The notes under the pieces were generated by a model that had not been told where the DNA came from, ran no database searches, and saw nothing but the letters and a program-made list of their open reading frames with translations. 64,000 bases of DNA from Denticeps clupeoides (taxonomy: Eukaryota > Chordata > Actinopteri > Clupeiformes > Denticipitidae): contig NC_041709.1 of NCBI RefSeq assembly GCF_900700375.1, positions 31,351,515-31,415,514 of the forward strand, written 5' to 3'. Shown here in pieces: positions 35,279 to 45,655 of this stretch. The translations under genes and the position numbers were made by a program. Position 1 is the first letter of the stretch; each line of letters opens with the position of its first letter.

Positions 35279-36589
35279 AGCAAATAAAATCTTGGAATTC
35301 TGGAAGGACTGCATGGTCTAATACGAACAAACAGTCTACAGCTGAATATATAACATTTTAGGATTTTCTGTTATCACTCGCATCGTACAAATATCCGGTA
35401 TTTCACACTGGCCTTGTGGGCGTGACAGAAAGTCCACTTTCAGTAGAATTGGCCAGGTATTGTTTTATCTGTTATGCGGTTCTGCTGTATGTTGATGTTG
35501 ATCCGTATCCAAGTTTATTATTCAACCTCCTGCTGCAGTTCCTTTGCTCTGGACACATTAAATTTACTTATCAAAGTTATACACCATAATATATACAGTC
35601 TAGCGTCAAATTTAAATATCGCAATATGAATTTTAAGCCATATTGCACAGCGCTACCAGTATTTTTTTATGTATTTTTTTTTACGCACCATCACTGTTCC
35701 GGTCAGTGCCTGCCTCACCCTCCTCCTCAACTCCTCCTGGGGATCGTCGTGTTTTGTGATAGTCCACCAGTTTGACAGAACACATCTTCAGAGGGAGCCG
35801 TGACGGTGGCGATCCTGCGCCCTCACGGTCAGACGCGGGAGGTTCCGCACTAGACAGTGGTGGCTGGGCTGGTGGGTCTGTACACACCTACAGAACAGCC
35901 AGATGTCAGAAGAGCACAAAGGGGACTACAAATTGTACTGCCATCTGCAGGACTGTGTGGTCAAGGGATGTAGAAATAAATAAATAAATACATTTTCAAT
36001 CCACCGCATGACACGGATACACAAAAAAAAAAAATCCACAAAATTTAACATTCTTTAAAATGCCGTAGGGTGTAAGAGGGTACCATGGGCTGAACTTCGC
36101 TGCTTATGGGCTGTGATGTCTGCAGGCTCTCCCGTAACTCCGTTGCATGCTGGTACTTCCTACAGAGATGGATAAAAGTTCCTCAACACTTGTTACTTGC
36201 AAACAAGACAAGACATTGTGTGATCAGACATGAAGCTACCTTTCACCTGCCGTCATTTTACTCTCTTCAAATGAGCACATTTCACGCAGAAACTGAAAAG
36301 CCTGCTCAGTGCCCGAATCAGTTCCTACCTACTCTGCAGCTCGAGCTGCTCCTGCAGCGTCCGCAGTTCCTTCTGCAGACCCCGCACCTCCTCCCTCAGA
36401 CAGCCGATTGTCTGACGGAAGCAGATATTTCCACGGTCAGTCCCACAGACGGTTAATAAACCTTGTTATCAAATCTCTCTTTGAACGTCCAACCTCGTTG
36501 GCTTCTTTGAGTCTTTGCTCCTTCTCTTCCAGCCTCTGTTGGAGACCACAAGGCTCGACTTGGACGCTCACGGTCACGTCTGTTTCCAT
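33871..36589 (-). CDS. C2H2 zinc-finger protein A (11 fingers, 493 aa)
   Basis: Exons: 36589-36494, 36411-36329, 36159-36084, 35887-35689, 34898-33871 (1482 nt; intron phases 0-2-0-1). The ATG at 36589 directly follows a CTACAG acceptor-like site, so the 5' UTR may be on another exon. Exons 1-3 encode a coiled coil (LQQRLEEKEQRLKEANE, then REEVRGLQKELRTLQEQLEL). Exon 4 carries the motif CSVKLVDYHKT and acidic residues. Exon 5 has a basic patch (RKRKRKKKKR) and eleven C2H2 fingers with TGEKP-type linkers, starting FSCSLCKKALSSAGHLRAH and ending YSCTICMESFSYVGSLHSH. Nuclear sequence-specific DNA binding is inferred; target and direction of regulation are unknown. No KRAB, SCAN or BTB domain is seen. 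Its exon plan matches genes B, C and D. Confidence 0.9.
35216..35278. repeat. Poly-A and (GAT)n repeat in an intron of gene A
   Basis: An A tract (35216-35239) is followed by TGATGATGATGATGATG (35246-35275). Confidence 0.85.
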
Positions 36590-37789
36590 CTGTAGGTCTT
36601 TCCAATCCGAAAGCTGCAGAGAGATGCTGGCTCACATAAATATAACATTACGCACATGTAAAACATTCGATGAAGTATATGTAACGTGCGTAATATGACG
36701 GTCTTCTTATTGTTATGTATATCTGGTGTCAGACTTAAATTTCTGACTTTTCCACAACTTTAACTGACCAAAAAGCAGAATTTCCACGTCCTCCCGTATA
36801 AAGAAACTTTATAAGATTAAAAACTGCATTAACGTCACAGCTTGGCGTGTGGAATGGAACAAACCAAAACGTTGCCTGCGTCCCAGACATCCTCTACATG
36901 CAGCTTTTATTTTAGTCCTTAAATTCCTCATTTTCAAGACAAATTTTGTGAAATGTACTCTTGCCCGGCATGTTTGGTGAGGACACCAGTCGACGCAGAA
37001 CTTGGCAGAGATTTGGCGTTCTAGAATGTTGCAGGTAGAGGTTTTGACCCAAGATGCGTGAATACGAGTCAGGTTTTGGCTACTGCACAGCATGCTGTTC
37101 CCAAAATTCTCAAACTTGGCACCCAAATGATGAAATTCCCTGACTTTCTCCGCCTGGAACAGCCTGTACTTAAGTCCCCTGGCCCGTGGGAAGCCGGTGG
37201 AGTGTTTAAATGTTTAGTTGGAAGACTGCATTAGAGAGACATAACTGGGTGTGTTCGCGTTCTGCACGTCGCTACGAGACCTGCGCCTCAGAAACTTCAC
37301 AGAACTTCTGCAAGAAACGAGCCGGACGAGAGGGAGACCGGACCGAGATGACAGCGTCAAATTAACGCGAGGAGAAGCAACGTACTGCCCCTGTGGCGTC
37401 CGGACGGGAAGGAAGGCGGCCGTGAACCCGGCGGCTCCGATCCACTCCGCGGCTTCCTCTGCGCTACGCGGCGCCGACGGGGAGGAGGCCGCTGTCGCCA
37501 CCCGGCGGTTGGAGGAGAAACGACAGGGCGTTCGTAAGTGGGCCAAAATATTTTCAGCAGGTGTAGCCATTCAAAAGCCGAATATCGGATTCATACAAAG
37601 TACTGAACACGCTTTATTTAATGCTTTGCAGAAAAGCTTTCTAGACGCCTCTTGTATGGAAAGACCAGTCGTCTGCACTGTTCAGGAGGGATTATGGCCC
37701 ATTAGTTATTACTGATCTAAAAACGTGTATTACTTTAATAAATAATGTGTCGTTTTTATGTCCATGGTATCATGGTGTAAGTGGAATGG
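36590..37789. other. Upstream region of gene A with a CpG-rich block
   Basis: The first 600 bases hold no recognisable feature. At about 37240-37530 the sequence is CpG-rich and probably contains the gene A promoter. A plus-strand donor-like TTC|GTAAGT at 37533/37534 could end a divergent plus-strand transcript, but no following exon was identified. Confidence 0.4.
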
Positions 37790-37968
37790 GTGGGAGTAGC
37801 CTAGTGGGTAACACACTCGCCTATGAACCAGAAGACCCAAGTTCAAATCCCACTTATTGGGTCCCTGAGCAGGACACTTAACCCTGAGTGTCTCCAGGGG
37901 GGGACTGTTCCTGTAACTACTGATTGTAAGTCACTCGGGTTAAGGGTGTCTGAAAAATGCTGTAAATG
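37790..37968 (+). mobile_element. SINE-B
   Basis: GGGTGGGAGTAGCCTAGTGG head, B box AAGTTCAAATCCC and tail GTAAGTCACTCGGGTTAAGG. It lacks the TACCATTGT block, as does the copy at 43867, suggesting a shared subfamily. Confidence 0.85.
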
Positions 37969-38098
37969 GATAAAGGATTGTGCATTTTCTAGTTTGAAGT
38001 TCTATATGCTAAATGGAATAAAAGACAAATTCATTTTAATCAGTGTAATATCACAATGCCCATTATTAGTTATAAGCCTTATGCCATAAAACGTATGC

Positions 38099-38297
38099 CA
38101 AGGTCCCCTGGCAGGAAAATGTGACTTGGTGAGAATATTTAACATGGTCCTGCAGTGGCTAGAAATTATGTCATCTCCGCAAATGCCCAGTCAGCTTCTA
38201 TAGGCCGCTCTCCTCCTCATCACACGCGGCTGAATTACGGAAATAGGGGGCCACTAGGGCCGATATAAAAGCAAAAAATCTTCATGTCAGGGGACCT
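38099..38297. mobile_element. TTAA-type MITE, internally deleted copy 3
   Basis: The right end reads CATGTCAGGGGACCT before TTAA (38298-38301), with internal blocks in reverse orientation to copies 1, 2 and 4. The left end reads AAGGTCCCCTGGCA without a clear TTAA. Confidence 0.75.
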
Positions 38298-38429
38298 TTA
38301 ATATCATGATCTTGAAATGATAACATCCTCTGTATGCGAAAATTCACAATATGTTGCATGCACACAAACATGTAAGTGACAGAGACATAATTGGGCATAA
38401 GGCATCGGAGACTCTGACGTCGCGGGGGA

Positions 38430-39977
38430 CTACTGAAAACCTTCGTAAATCGAGAACAGGCGCGGACTCAGTCCTGTGGTTAACCTCTCATTCTCTCTGC
38501 CCTGGGACGTCTCTTCCGGCCTCTGCTTATACTGTGAAAACTTGTCCGTCTTCTCTGAAGGATGGGTCAGCATGTGCCTCCTGAGATGATCCTGCAGACT
38601 GAACGCCTTGCCACAGCGGAGGCACTGGTAGGGTCTCTCTCCCGAATGCGTCTTCACGTGTTTGTTATAGCTCCACGGGTACAGGAAACATTTCGCACAC
38701 ACTTGGCACTCGAACAGGCTTTCTTTGGTGTGCCGCCTGTAATGAACTTTGAAATCCGACGAGTCGGTGAACACCACCTCGCACCGAGGGCAGACGTACG
38801 TCTGGTCCCCCTCGTCTAATTTTGTGTGTATGGAGATGCAGTCCGACGTGGCAAAGTCCACCTGACAGTCGGTGCACTGGAGCTGCAACTTCTCGTGGTC
38901 CTCCAGAGTCAGGAAACTGAAGAAGCTTTTCCCGCACTGTGTGCACTTGTACGGCCTCTTCCCAGAATGCCTCATCTCGTGCACTTTAAGGGACCACGGC
39001 GAGCACAACGTCATCCCACACTGGCAGCAGGAAAATGTCCTTTTTGTGCGGCCGCGCCTCTCATAGTTTTTCTCCTTTTTTATTTCCGTTTCGTCGTCTT
39101 GCATCTGCTCTTCAGCTTCGGAAGAGCTGTCTTCGTACTTAATGACGAGGGGGTGGTCTTCTGTATCTGGGGGAGAACAACGGTCAAATTTCAACAGGTA
39201 CCCACAGAACACAGCTCCATCCAGACGTGCACTCACCACCGGCGTCATCACAGACGCCATCGTCTTCCTCGTCTGCGGGTAAAGCGGCTTTCCTGTCGGC
39301 CCCTAATAAACTCCCACAGTCCACCAGTGTCACCGACAAGCTCTTCAGGGGGACAGGTGACTCCTCTCTTTTGAAACGGTCAGGTGGATCTGTGAAGCTC
39401 GCTTCTGTGGCGCATGAAGTGGAAGAGCTGGGCAAGTCCGTAAACCCCTAGAAAGCGTTTAGAGGCGTTTACAAGTCACGTGGATCCGTGGATTAAAGTA
39501 AAGCAGAAAGAAAGTGGCCGACGGAGGTACCGGTTCAGTTTTGATCTCGACGGGCAAGGACGGCTGCAGTGATGAAGTTAACTCCTGGCACACCCTGTGG
39601 AGGTGAACATTACTTTTTCGTTATTTTTCTGCCCTCCCAGAGCAGAACTTGTGTGTTTGTTGAACGCAGCCCGCGGTTTGCGTCCGGCGGTTCCTACCTG
39701 CCCTGGAGCCCCAGGATCCGCGACTCCCGGCTCCGCAGCTCCTGCCGGAGATCCTCCACCTCCTCCCTCAGGGCGCTGATCAGCTGGCGCGGGGGACCAG
39801 AACACAGGCAGTCAGCGGGGGGCAAGTCGGGTGCGGAATTCAGTGCTTTGACAACATCAACAATCCCACCTCGTTGGCCTCGGAAAGTTTGTTCTCTTTG
39901 TCCTCCAAAGACCTATAAAGCTCCAGCACCCGCGTTTTCAGCAATCCGTTCGTGTCCATTTGCTCTGTCGACTCCAT
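38430..39977 (-). CDS. C2H2 zinc-finger protein B (401 aa)
   Basis: Exons: 39977-39870, 39783-39698, 39594-39531, 39447-39237, 39166-38430 (1206 nt; phases 0-2-0-1). The start is MESTEQMDTNGLL, matching the MESARQ start of gene C; an upstream in-frame ATG exists at 40043 but is not shared. The N-terminus is a heptad-like coiled coil (VLELYRSLEDKENKLSEANE, LISALREEVEDLRQELRSRE). Exon 3 encodes CQELTSSLQPSLPVEIKTEP, which includes a SUMO-consensus-like IKTE. Exon 4 has LKSLSVTLVDCGSLLG. The last exon has an acidic stretch, then fingers: FSCCQCGMTLCSPWSLKVH (intact), YKCTQCGKSFFSFLTLEDH (second His missing), a degenerate third, then three intact fingers ending YQCLRCGKAFSLQDHLRRH. It is six codons shorter than gene C in the coiled-coil exon. 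Transcription-factor function is inferred. Confidence 0.88.
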
Positions 39978-40379
39978 GTCCTTAATTAAATAACATTTAA
40001 TAAGAACGTTCCTAGCCTGTCCTGCTTCGCGGAACGTGGGCATTAAACCTGTTTACGCTTCGGCTCGATGAGCGCAGCGCCCCCTGTCGGCCTGGAAGAA
40101 GCTTGTCCGCGAAGATTGATTGGTTTGGGGGAGGGGGCCAAAACAATGACGTCAGGAGCCGGGCTGTCCGGCTTTACCACGTGACTGCCGGTTCAGAGTT
40201 TGCCGCAAGGTTCGAAAGCAACATAAACCCCATCAGTCAGTTCAGTTTGGATATTAGAGTTTCGATAGCATTTATATAGTTTGGAGATACTTTGGAGAGT
40301 TGAGAAGGAGAGAGAGACAGAGAGATTTTGAAGATTTACGAGCGTGAAGAGAGACAGATAGGTAGCTTCATTTCTGAAA

Positions 40380-42170
40380 TTCAAATGTATTTGTCACATA
40401 CACAGTCATACACGGTATTTACATTTAATGCATTACGCTAGACGCCCTTATCCAGAGCGACTTACAACGTTTTTTCATGTTACCAATGGAATTCTGGTTC
40501 ACTAGGGCCCCCAACTATGAATACAATCTTTTTATTCACTCTGTTGTAGATTCTATACATAAGTCAGACAATAAGAAGGTTACAAGTTCATCTAAATATT
40601 CTCTAAAGAGGAAGGTCTTGAGCTGCCATTTGAAGGTGCTCAGTGACTGAGCTGTTCTGACCTCGAGGGGAAGTTCATTCCACCACCGAGGGGCCAAGAC
40701 GGAGAAGAGTCTAGATGAGCGTCTTCCTTTTACCTTCAGAGATGGAGGGACCAGGCGAGCAGTACTGGAGGCTCGGAGTATACGAGGTGCAGTGCGAGGT
40801 GTAATAAGGGCTGTGAGGTAGGATGGTGCTACTCCATGTTTGGCTTTGTAGGCCAGCATCAGTATTTTGAACCTAATGCGTGCAGCTACTGGGAGCCAGT
40901 GGAGGGAACGTAGGTGGTGTGGGAGAATCTGGGAATTTTGTATGAGTTGTAGAGGTCGGATGGTACATAGTGGTAGACCAGCTAGAAGGGAGTTACAGTA
41001 ATCCAGTTTTGAGATTACTAAGGACTGAACCAGTATCTGGGTGGCCTGGGTTGACAGATAAGGAGGGATTTGTTTGATATTGTAGAGAAGGAATCTACAT
41101 GAGCGGGAAAGATTGCTAATGTGAGTCGAGAAGGAGAGTTGGTTGTCTATTGTTACTCCAAGGTTGCGAGCTGTTGTAGAAGGAGAGAGCTGTGAGTTGT
41201 CCAGGTAAATAGCAAGATCCTGATGTGGTGAAGAATCTGCTGGAATGAATGTTAGTTCAGTTTTGGTGGGATTGAGTTGGAGGTGATGGGCTGCCATCCA
41301 AGACAAGATGTCAGTTAGACATGCAGAGATTTTGGAAGCAGCGTGTAGATCTGAGAGAGGAAAAGAGAAGATGATTTGTGTGTCATCGGCATAGCAGTGG
41401 TAGGATAATCCATGTGAGGAAATGACCTCACCAAGTGAGGACCTAGTACTGAGCCTTGAGGGACACCAGTGGAGAGTCTACGTGAGGCAGAGGTGGATCC
41501 TTTCCAAGTCACTTGTTAAGATCGGTCATCAAGATAGGAAGCAAATCACTGCCATGCTGAGCCCTGAATTCCAAGCCTCTTCAGGATAGACAAGAGAGTA
41601 GTGCGTTATGATATGCAGTGAAATGCTTTTGCGACTGCTATAGACCTCAATATTGCAAGTATTCAAGTGGAACCAATTTGCAAATATTGCAAACATAACC
41701 AATATTACAATTATATGTTTTTAAACATAAAATATGTGTAATCGGTAGGGTGAAAGTGTACAAATGTGTAAAGTGAAAGTAAAGTAAAAATTTGTGCAAA
41801 AGTCTGGGATGATTGAGTCCAGAAGTGATTGAAAGTGCTGGAGTGTATTGGAGTTCTATGATGTGTTGTGGTTGTTGAGGGCTCGGACAGCCTGCGGGAA
41901 GAAGCTCCTCCTCATTCTCTTTTTGTTGGACTTCAGGGAACGGAAGCGCTTCCTGGATCGCAGCAGAGAGAAGAGTCCATTGTTGGGGTGGCTGAGGTCC
42001 TTCATTATCTTCCTGGCCCTGGTCCAGCACTGCTTGCTGTAGATCGATTTAAGGTCAGGGAGCTTGGTACAGATGGTGCATTCAGCTGATCAAACAACCC
42101 TCTGTAGGGCTTGCCTATCCTGCATGGTGCTGTTCCTGAACCAGGTTGAGATGTTTCCCTTCAGGGAATA
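40380..42170. repeat. Interspersed repeat X, split by an L2 LINE
   Basis: The left part (40380-40418, TTGTCACATACACAGTCATA) and the right part (41606-42170, from TATGATATGCAGTGAAATGC) are contiguous in the copy at 30770. The right part continues into GAACGGAAGCGCTTCCTGGA and GTTGAGATGTTTCCCTTCAG, a repeat I recognise as common in fish but cannot classify. Confidence 0.65.
40419..41605 (-). mobile_element. L2-type LINE, 5'-truncated, copy 2
   Basis: The minus-strand frame 41306-40536 encodes the end of the reverse transcriptase and its C-terminal region (HHLQLNPTKTEL, ARNLGVTIDNQLSFSTHISN, LDYCNSLLAGLP, LHWLPVAARIRFKILMLAYK, PRWWNELPLEVRT). The upstream motif GVPQGSVLGP (about 41440-41475) is in another frame. 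About 20 codons (AARLIFNRPK region) are missing relative to copy 3. The 3' tail GTAAGTCGCTCTGGATAAGG is present at the low end. Inactive. Confidence 0.92.
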
Positions 42171-42185
42171 TAAAAATTGATAACA

Positions 42186-43228
42186 TCTTATATTTATATA
42201 TTTATATTTGTGGCATTTGGCAGACGCCCTTATCCAGAGTGACTTACAACGTGCTTTCAAGTTACCATCGATGAAGAGATCAATTCCGGTTCACTAGGAC
42301 CCCAATTATGAATACATCTATTTAATTCACTCTGTTGTAGATTCTGTACACAAAGTTCAACAACAAGAAAATTACAATTTAATCTAAATATTCTTTAAAG
42401 AGGAAGGTCTTGAGCTGTCGTTTGAAGGTGCTCAGTGACTGAGCTGTTCTGACCTCGAGGGGAAGTTCATTCCACCACCGAGGGGCCAAGACGGAGAAGA
42501 GTCTAGATGAATTTTTTCCTTTTACCTTCAGAGATGGAGGGACCAGGCGAGCAGTACTGGAGGCTCGGAGTATACGAGGTGCAGTGCGAGGTGTAATAAG
42601 GGCTGTGAGGTAGGATGGTGCTGCTCCATGTTTGGCTTTGTAGGCCAGCATCAGTATTTTGAACCTGATGCGTGCAGCTACTGGGAGCCAGTGGAGGGAA
42701 CGTAGTAGAGGGGTGGTGTGGGAGAATTTGGGACGGTTGAAGATCAGTCGTGCTGCTGCATTTTGTATGAGTTGTAGAGGTTGGATGGTACATAGTGGTA
42801 GACCAGCTAGAAGGGAGTTGCAGTAGTCCAGTCGTGAGATTACTAGGGACTGAACCAGTAGTTGGGTGGCCTGTGTTGACAGATAAGGGCGGATTCGTCT
42901 GATATTGTAGAGAAGGAATCTACATGAGCGGGAAAGATTGCTGATGTGAGTTGAGAAGGAGAGTTGGTTGTCTATTGTTACTCCAAGGTTGCGGGCTGTT
43001 GCAGAAGGAGAGAGCTGCGAGTTGTCTAGGTAAATAGCAAGATCCTGATGTGGTGAAGAATCTGCTGGAATGAATATTAGTTCAGTTTTGGTGGGATTGA
43101 GTTGAAGGTGATGGGCTGCCATCCAAGACGAGATGTCTGTTAGACATGCAGAGATTTTGGAAGCAGCATGAAGATCAGAGGGAGGAAAGGAGAAGAGGAG
43201 TTGTGTGTCGTCAGCATAGCAGTTCTGT
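42186..43228 (-). mobile_element. L2-type LINE, 5'-truncated, copy 3
   Basis: The frame 43122-42379 gives an uninterrupted C-terminal part including LIQNAAARLIFNRPKFSHTT and ending KTFLFKEYLD. It lacks the catalytic YADD region, so it is a dead 5'-truncated insertion. It is closely similar to copy 2 and in the same orientation. Confidence 0.92.
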
Positions 43229-43387
43229 ACATAATCAACTTGCTGTAAGGTACTACCATCTTGTGAAAATTATCACACAGAACACACCCAAACAGTATTA
43301 TATTACACACATATGTAATAATTTATGTAGAGTAATTATATACCTGGCCAGTAGGTGGTGTCATGTGCACATGAAGAGTCGGGAAAT

Positions 43388-44052
43388 TTACATTTACAGC
43401 ATTTATCAGACGCCCTTATCCAGAGCGACTTACAATCAGTAGTTACAGGGACAGTCCCCCTGGAGCAACTTAGGGTTAAGTGTCTTGCTCAGGGACACAA
43501 TGGTAGTAAGCGGGATTTGAACCCGGGTTCTTCTGGTTCATAGGCGAGTGTGTTACCCACTAGGCTACTACCACCCTGAAACCTTTCTTGAACAAATTGA
43601 CTAAAATGGTTTGATACGTCATGAGGCGTCGTCTCACCATCACAACCTGTAGGGTACAAGCATGTTACTATAGTTCAATGGCAGTAACGAGACTGATTCA
43701 TCTTCAAATCAGGCGAGCTACACAGAACATTATGAGGGTGGTAGTAGCCTAGTGGGTAACACACCAGAACCAGAAGACCCAGGTTCAAATCCCACTTACC
43801 ATTGTGTCCCTGAGCAAGACACTTAACATACTTCCTTATTTTCCCATGGCTTTTAAGTCTTTAAGGGGGTGGTAGTAGCCTAGTGGGTAACACACTCACC
43901 TATGAACCAGAAGACCCAAGTTCAAATCCCACTTATTGGGTCCCTGAGCAGGACACTTAACCCTGAGTGTCTCCAGGGGGGGGGACTGTCCCTGTAACTA
44001 CTGATTGTAAGTCGCTCTGGATAAGGGCGTCTGATAAATGCTGGAAATGGCA
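43388..44052. mobile_element. Cluster of three SINE-B copies
   Basis: Minus copy 43388-43577, plus truncated copy 43735-43829 (ends at GAGCAAGACACTTAAC), plus full copy 43867-44052. The last lacks the TACCATTGT block, like 37790. Confidence 0.88.
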
Positions 44053-44851
44053 GCTAACTTAGATATGGATATGATTGATATGGATCTGAGTTATTTATCA
44101 TTTCTATCACTTCTCCCGGTAGGGTGCCCTTTCTTTTTCTCCACGATTCTCCAACTTCTTGCTTTTTTTTTTTTTTTAAACAATGAATGATGTAGGGAAA
44201 TTGTGACCAGTAAATACATAAAATGCATAAAAACACATAGAAGAGAACTGGAAAAAAAGGGCACCTGATAAATGCTGTAAATCACAAATGACTGTTTTTA
44301 ATCATAAAGTTAAAGGTGAAACAGGTTCTGTGCTCTAAAATATAACTATTTCTGATGCTGAAAAAGTCCCCCACCAATATAATCAGCCATAAAATTAAAA
44401 AGTAAATTTATCTTGCATTATGGGATTTGGGGTAAAATTATTGTACAAATATGATAATTATCATATATCTGGCAACACTGATCATTAATTGAACATTTTA
44501 CCTTGATTTTGATTAACAGTGAAAGGGTCTTTGCAATTTTAAAAGAACTGAAGGAAACAACTATTTATTGTTATTTATTGAATATTTCAAACGAATGAAA
44601 TCAAAGCACAAATCACTTGAAATGAGAACATTGTATGGTGGAAAAAAATGCCGAAGCTGCTGAGCTTGCCCAGATTTGGCCAGAAAGTGATTCACCCAGT
44701 CGCTGTAAATCTGTCCAACGGAGATGCGTTACTCACAGACATCCCAAACTCGTCTGAATTCTAATCTGTGTTACAGCCATGCAGCGCAATGCATGGTGTG
44801 GAGTCATGTGACTCCATACGCAGCAGCGTTTTTCTTTTTTTTTTTTTATAA
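44053..44851. other. Intergenic stretch without recognised features
   Basis: AT-rich, with a poly-T at 44164-44178 and 44835-44847. No gene or known repeat was recognised. Confidence 0.5.
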
Positions 44852-45331
44852 AGGCCCCCTGACATGAACATATATCGGTCTTATTGGTCCGCTTATACTC
44901 TATATCAAGTCTCTTGGTGCAGAATTACAGCCACTTTGATCCAGTCCCGCTGTGAGATTTCCCCAGGACGCTCCGTTTTGGTGTCTGTAGCTTTAAATGC
45001 TAATGAGGAGGAGAGAGGCGGGACGAGGAGGAGGGCGACCCGTAGAAGCTGAGGGAGGATTCGCGAAAATGACATAATCAACACCATTCACCAACCATAA
45101 TGTTTGGAGAAGACAGGAAGTCATGTCATCTTTCCCCTTATGACGTCATAATGGGCTAAATTCCAGATCCGACCGTCTGAGCTGCCGTTCTCTGAACGAT
45201 GAAGCAGAATGACCAAAGCACGCTTTACACCCATCGCCATTTCTAGCCACTGCAGGACCATAGACAGCCTCGGGGAACTATTATTAACATCAAATCATTT
45301 CACAAAGTGACATTTCCATGTCATGGGACCT
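44852..45331. mobile_element. TTAA-type MITE, copy 4 (most complete)
   Basis: Left AGGCCCCCTGACATGAAC and right CCATGTCATGGGACCT form the inverted termini, followed by TTAA at 45332-45335 (left target reads ATAA). The internal TGACGTCA is at 45141-45148. About 480 bp. Confidence 0.8.
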
Positions 45332-45655
45332 TTAAGGTGACTGTATACGACATTTATATCATACCCAGCCACTGGGGACACAAGTGAGCGTGTAATTCTC
45401 GGTGCCAGTCCCAAGCCCAGGTAAACGGGGAGGGATGTGTCACAAAGGGCGTCCGGCGTAAATCTTTTGCCAAATCAATTGGAAGAAGCACATGAACACA
45501 CATACGCACATGAGGGGAGATATTAATGGAGGAGGAAAAAACGGAAAGGCCCTTAACTCTTATGAATAGCACGTACAAGCGATGAAACTTGCCAAAGGAC
45601 GTCCAAACTTTTGCACGCTATGGATCTTCTTCTCAAGAGTGTGACTGACGGCGAA
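45332..45655. other. 3' flank of gene C
   Basis: Unique sequence downstream of the gene C stop. No repeat or additional exon was recognised. Confidence 0.4.

Noticed and set aside
36809-37126. 105-codon minus-strand frame upstream of zinc-finger gene A
   Set aside because: No recognisable family, not joined by phase to gene A exons; probably chance.
37251-37715. 154-codon plus-strand open frame ending near a strong donor
   Set aside because: CpG-rich, no domain, no downstream exon identified. Kept only as a possible divergent noncoding transcript in the region note.
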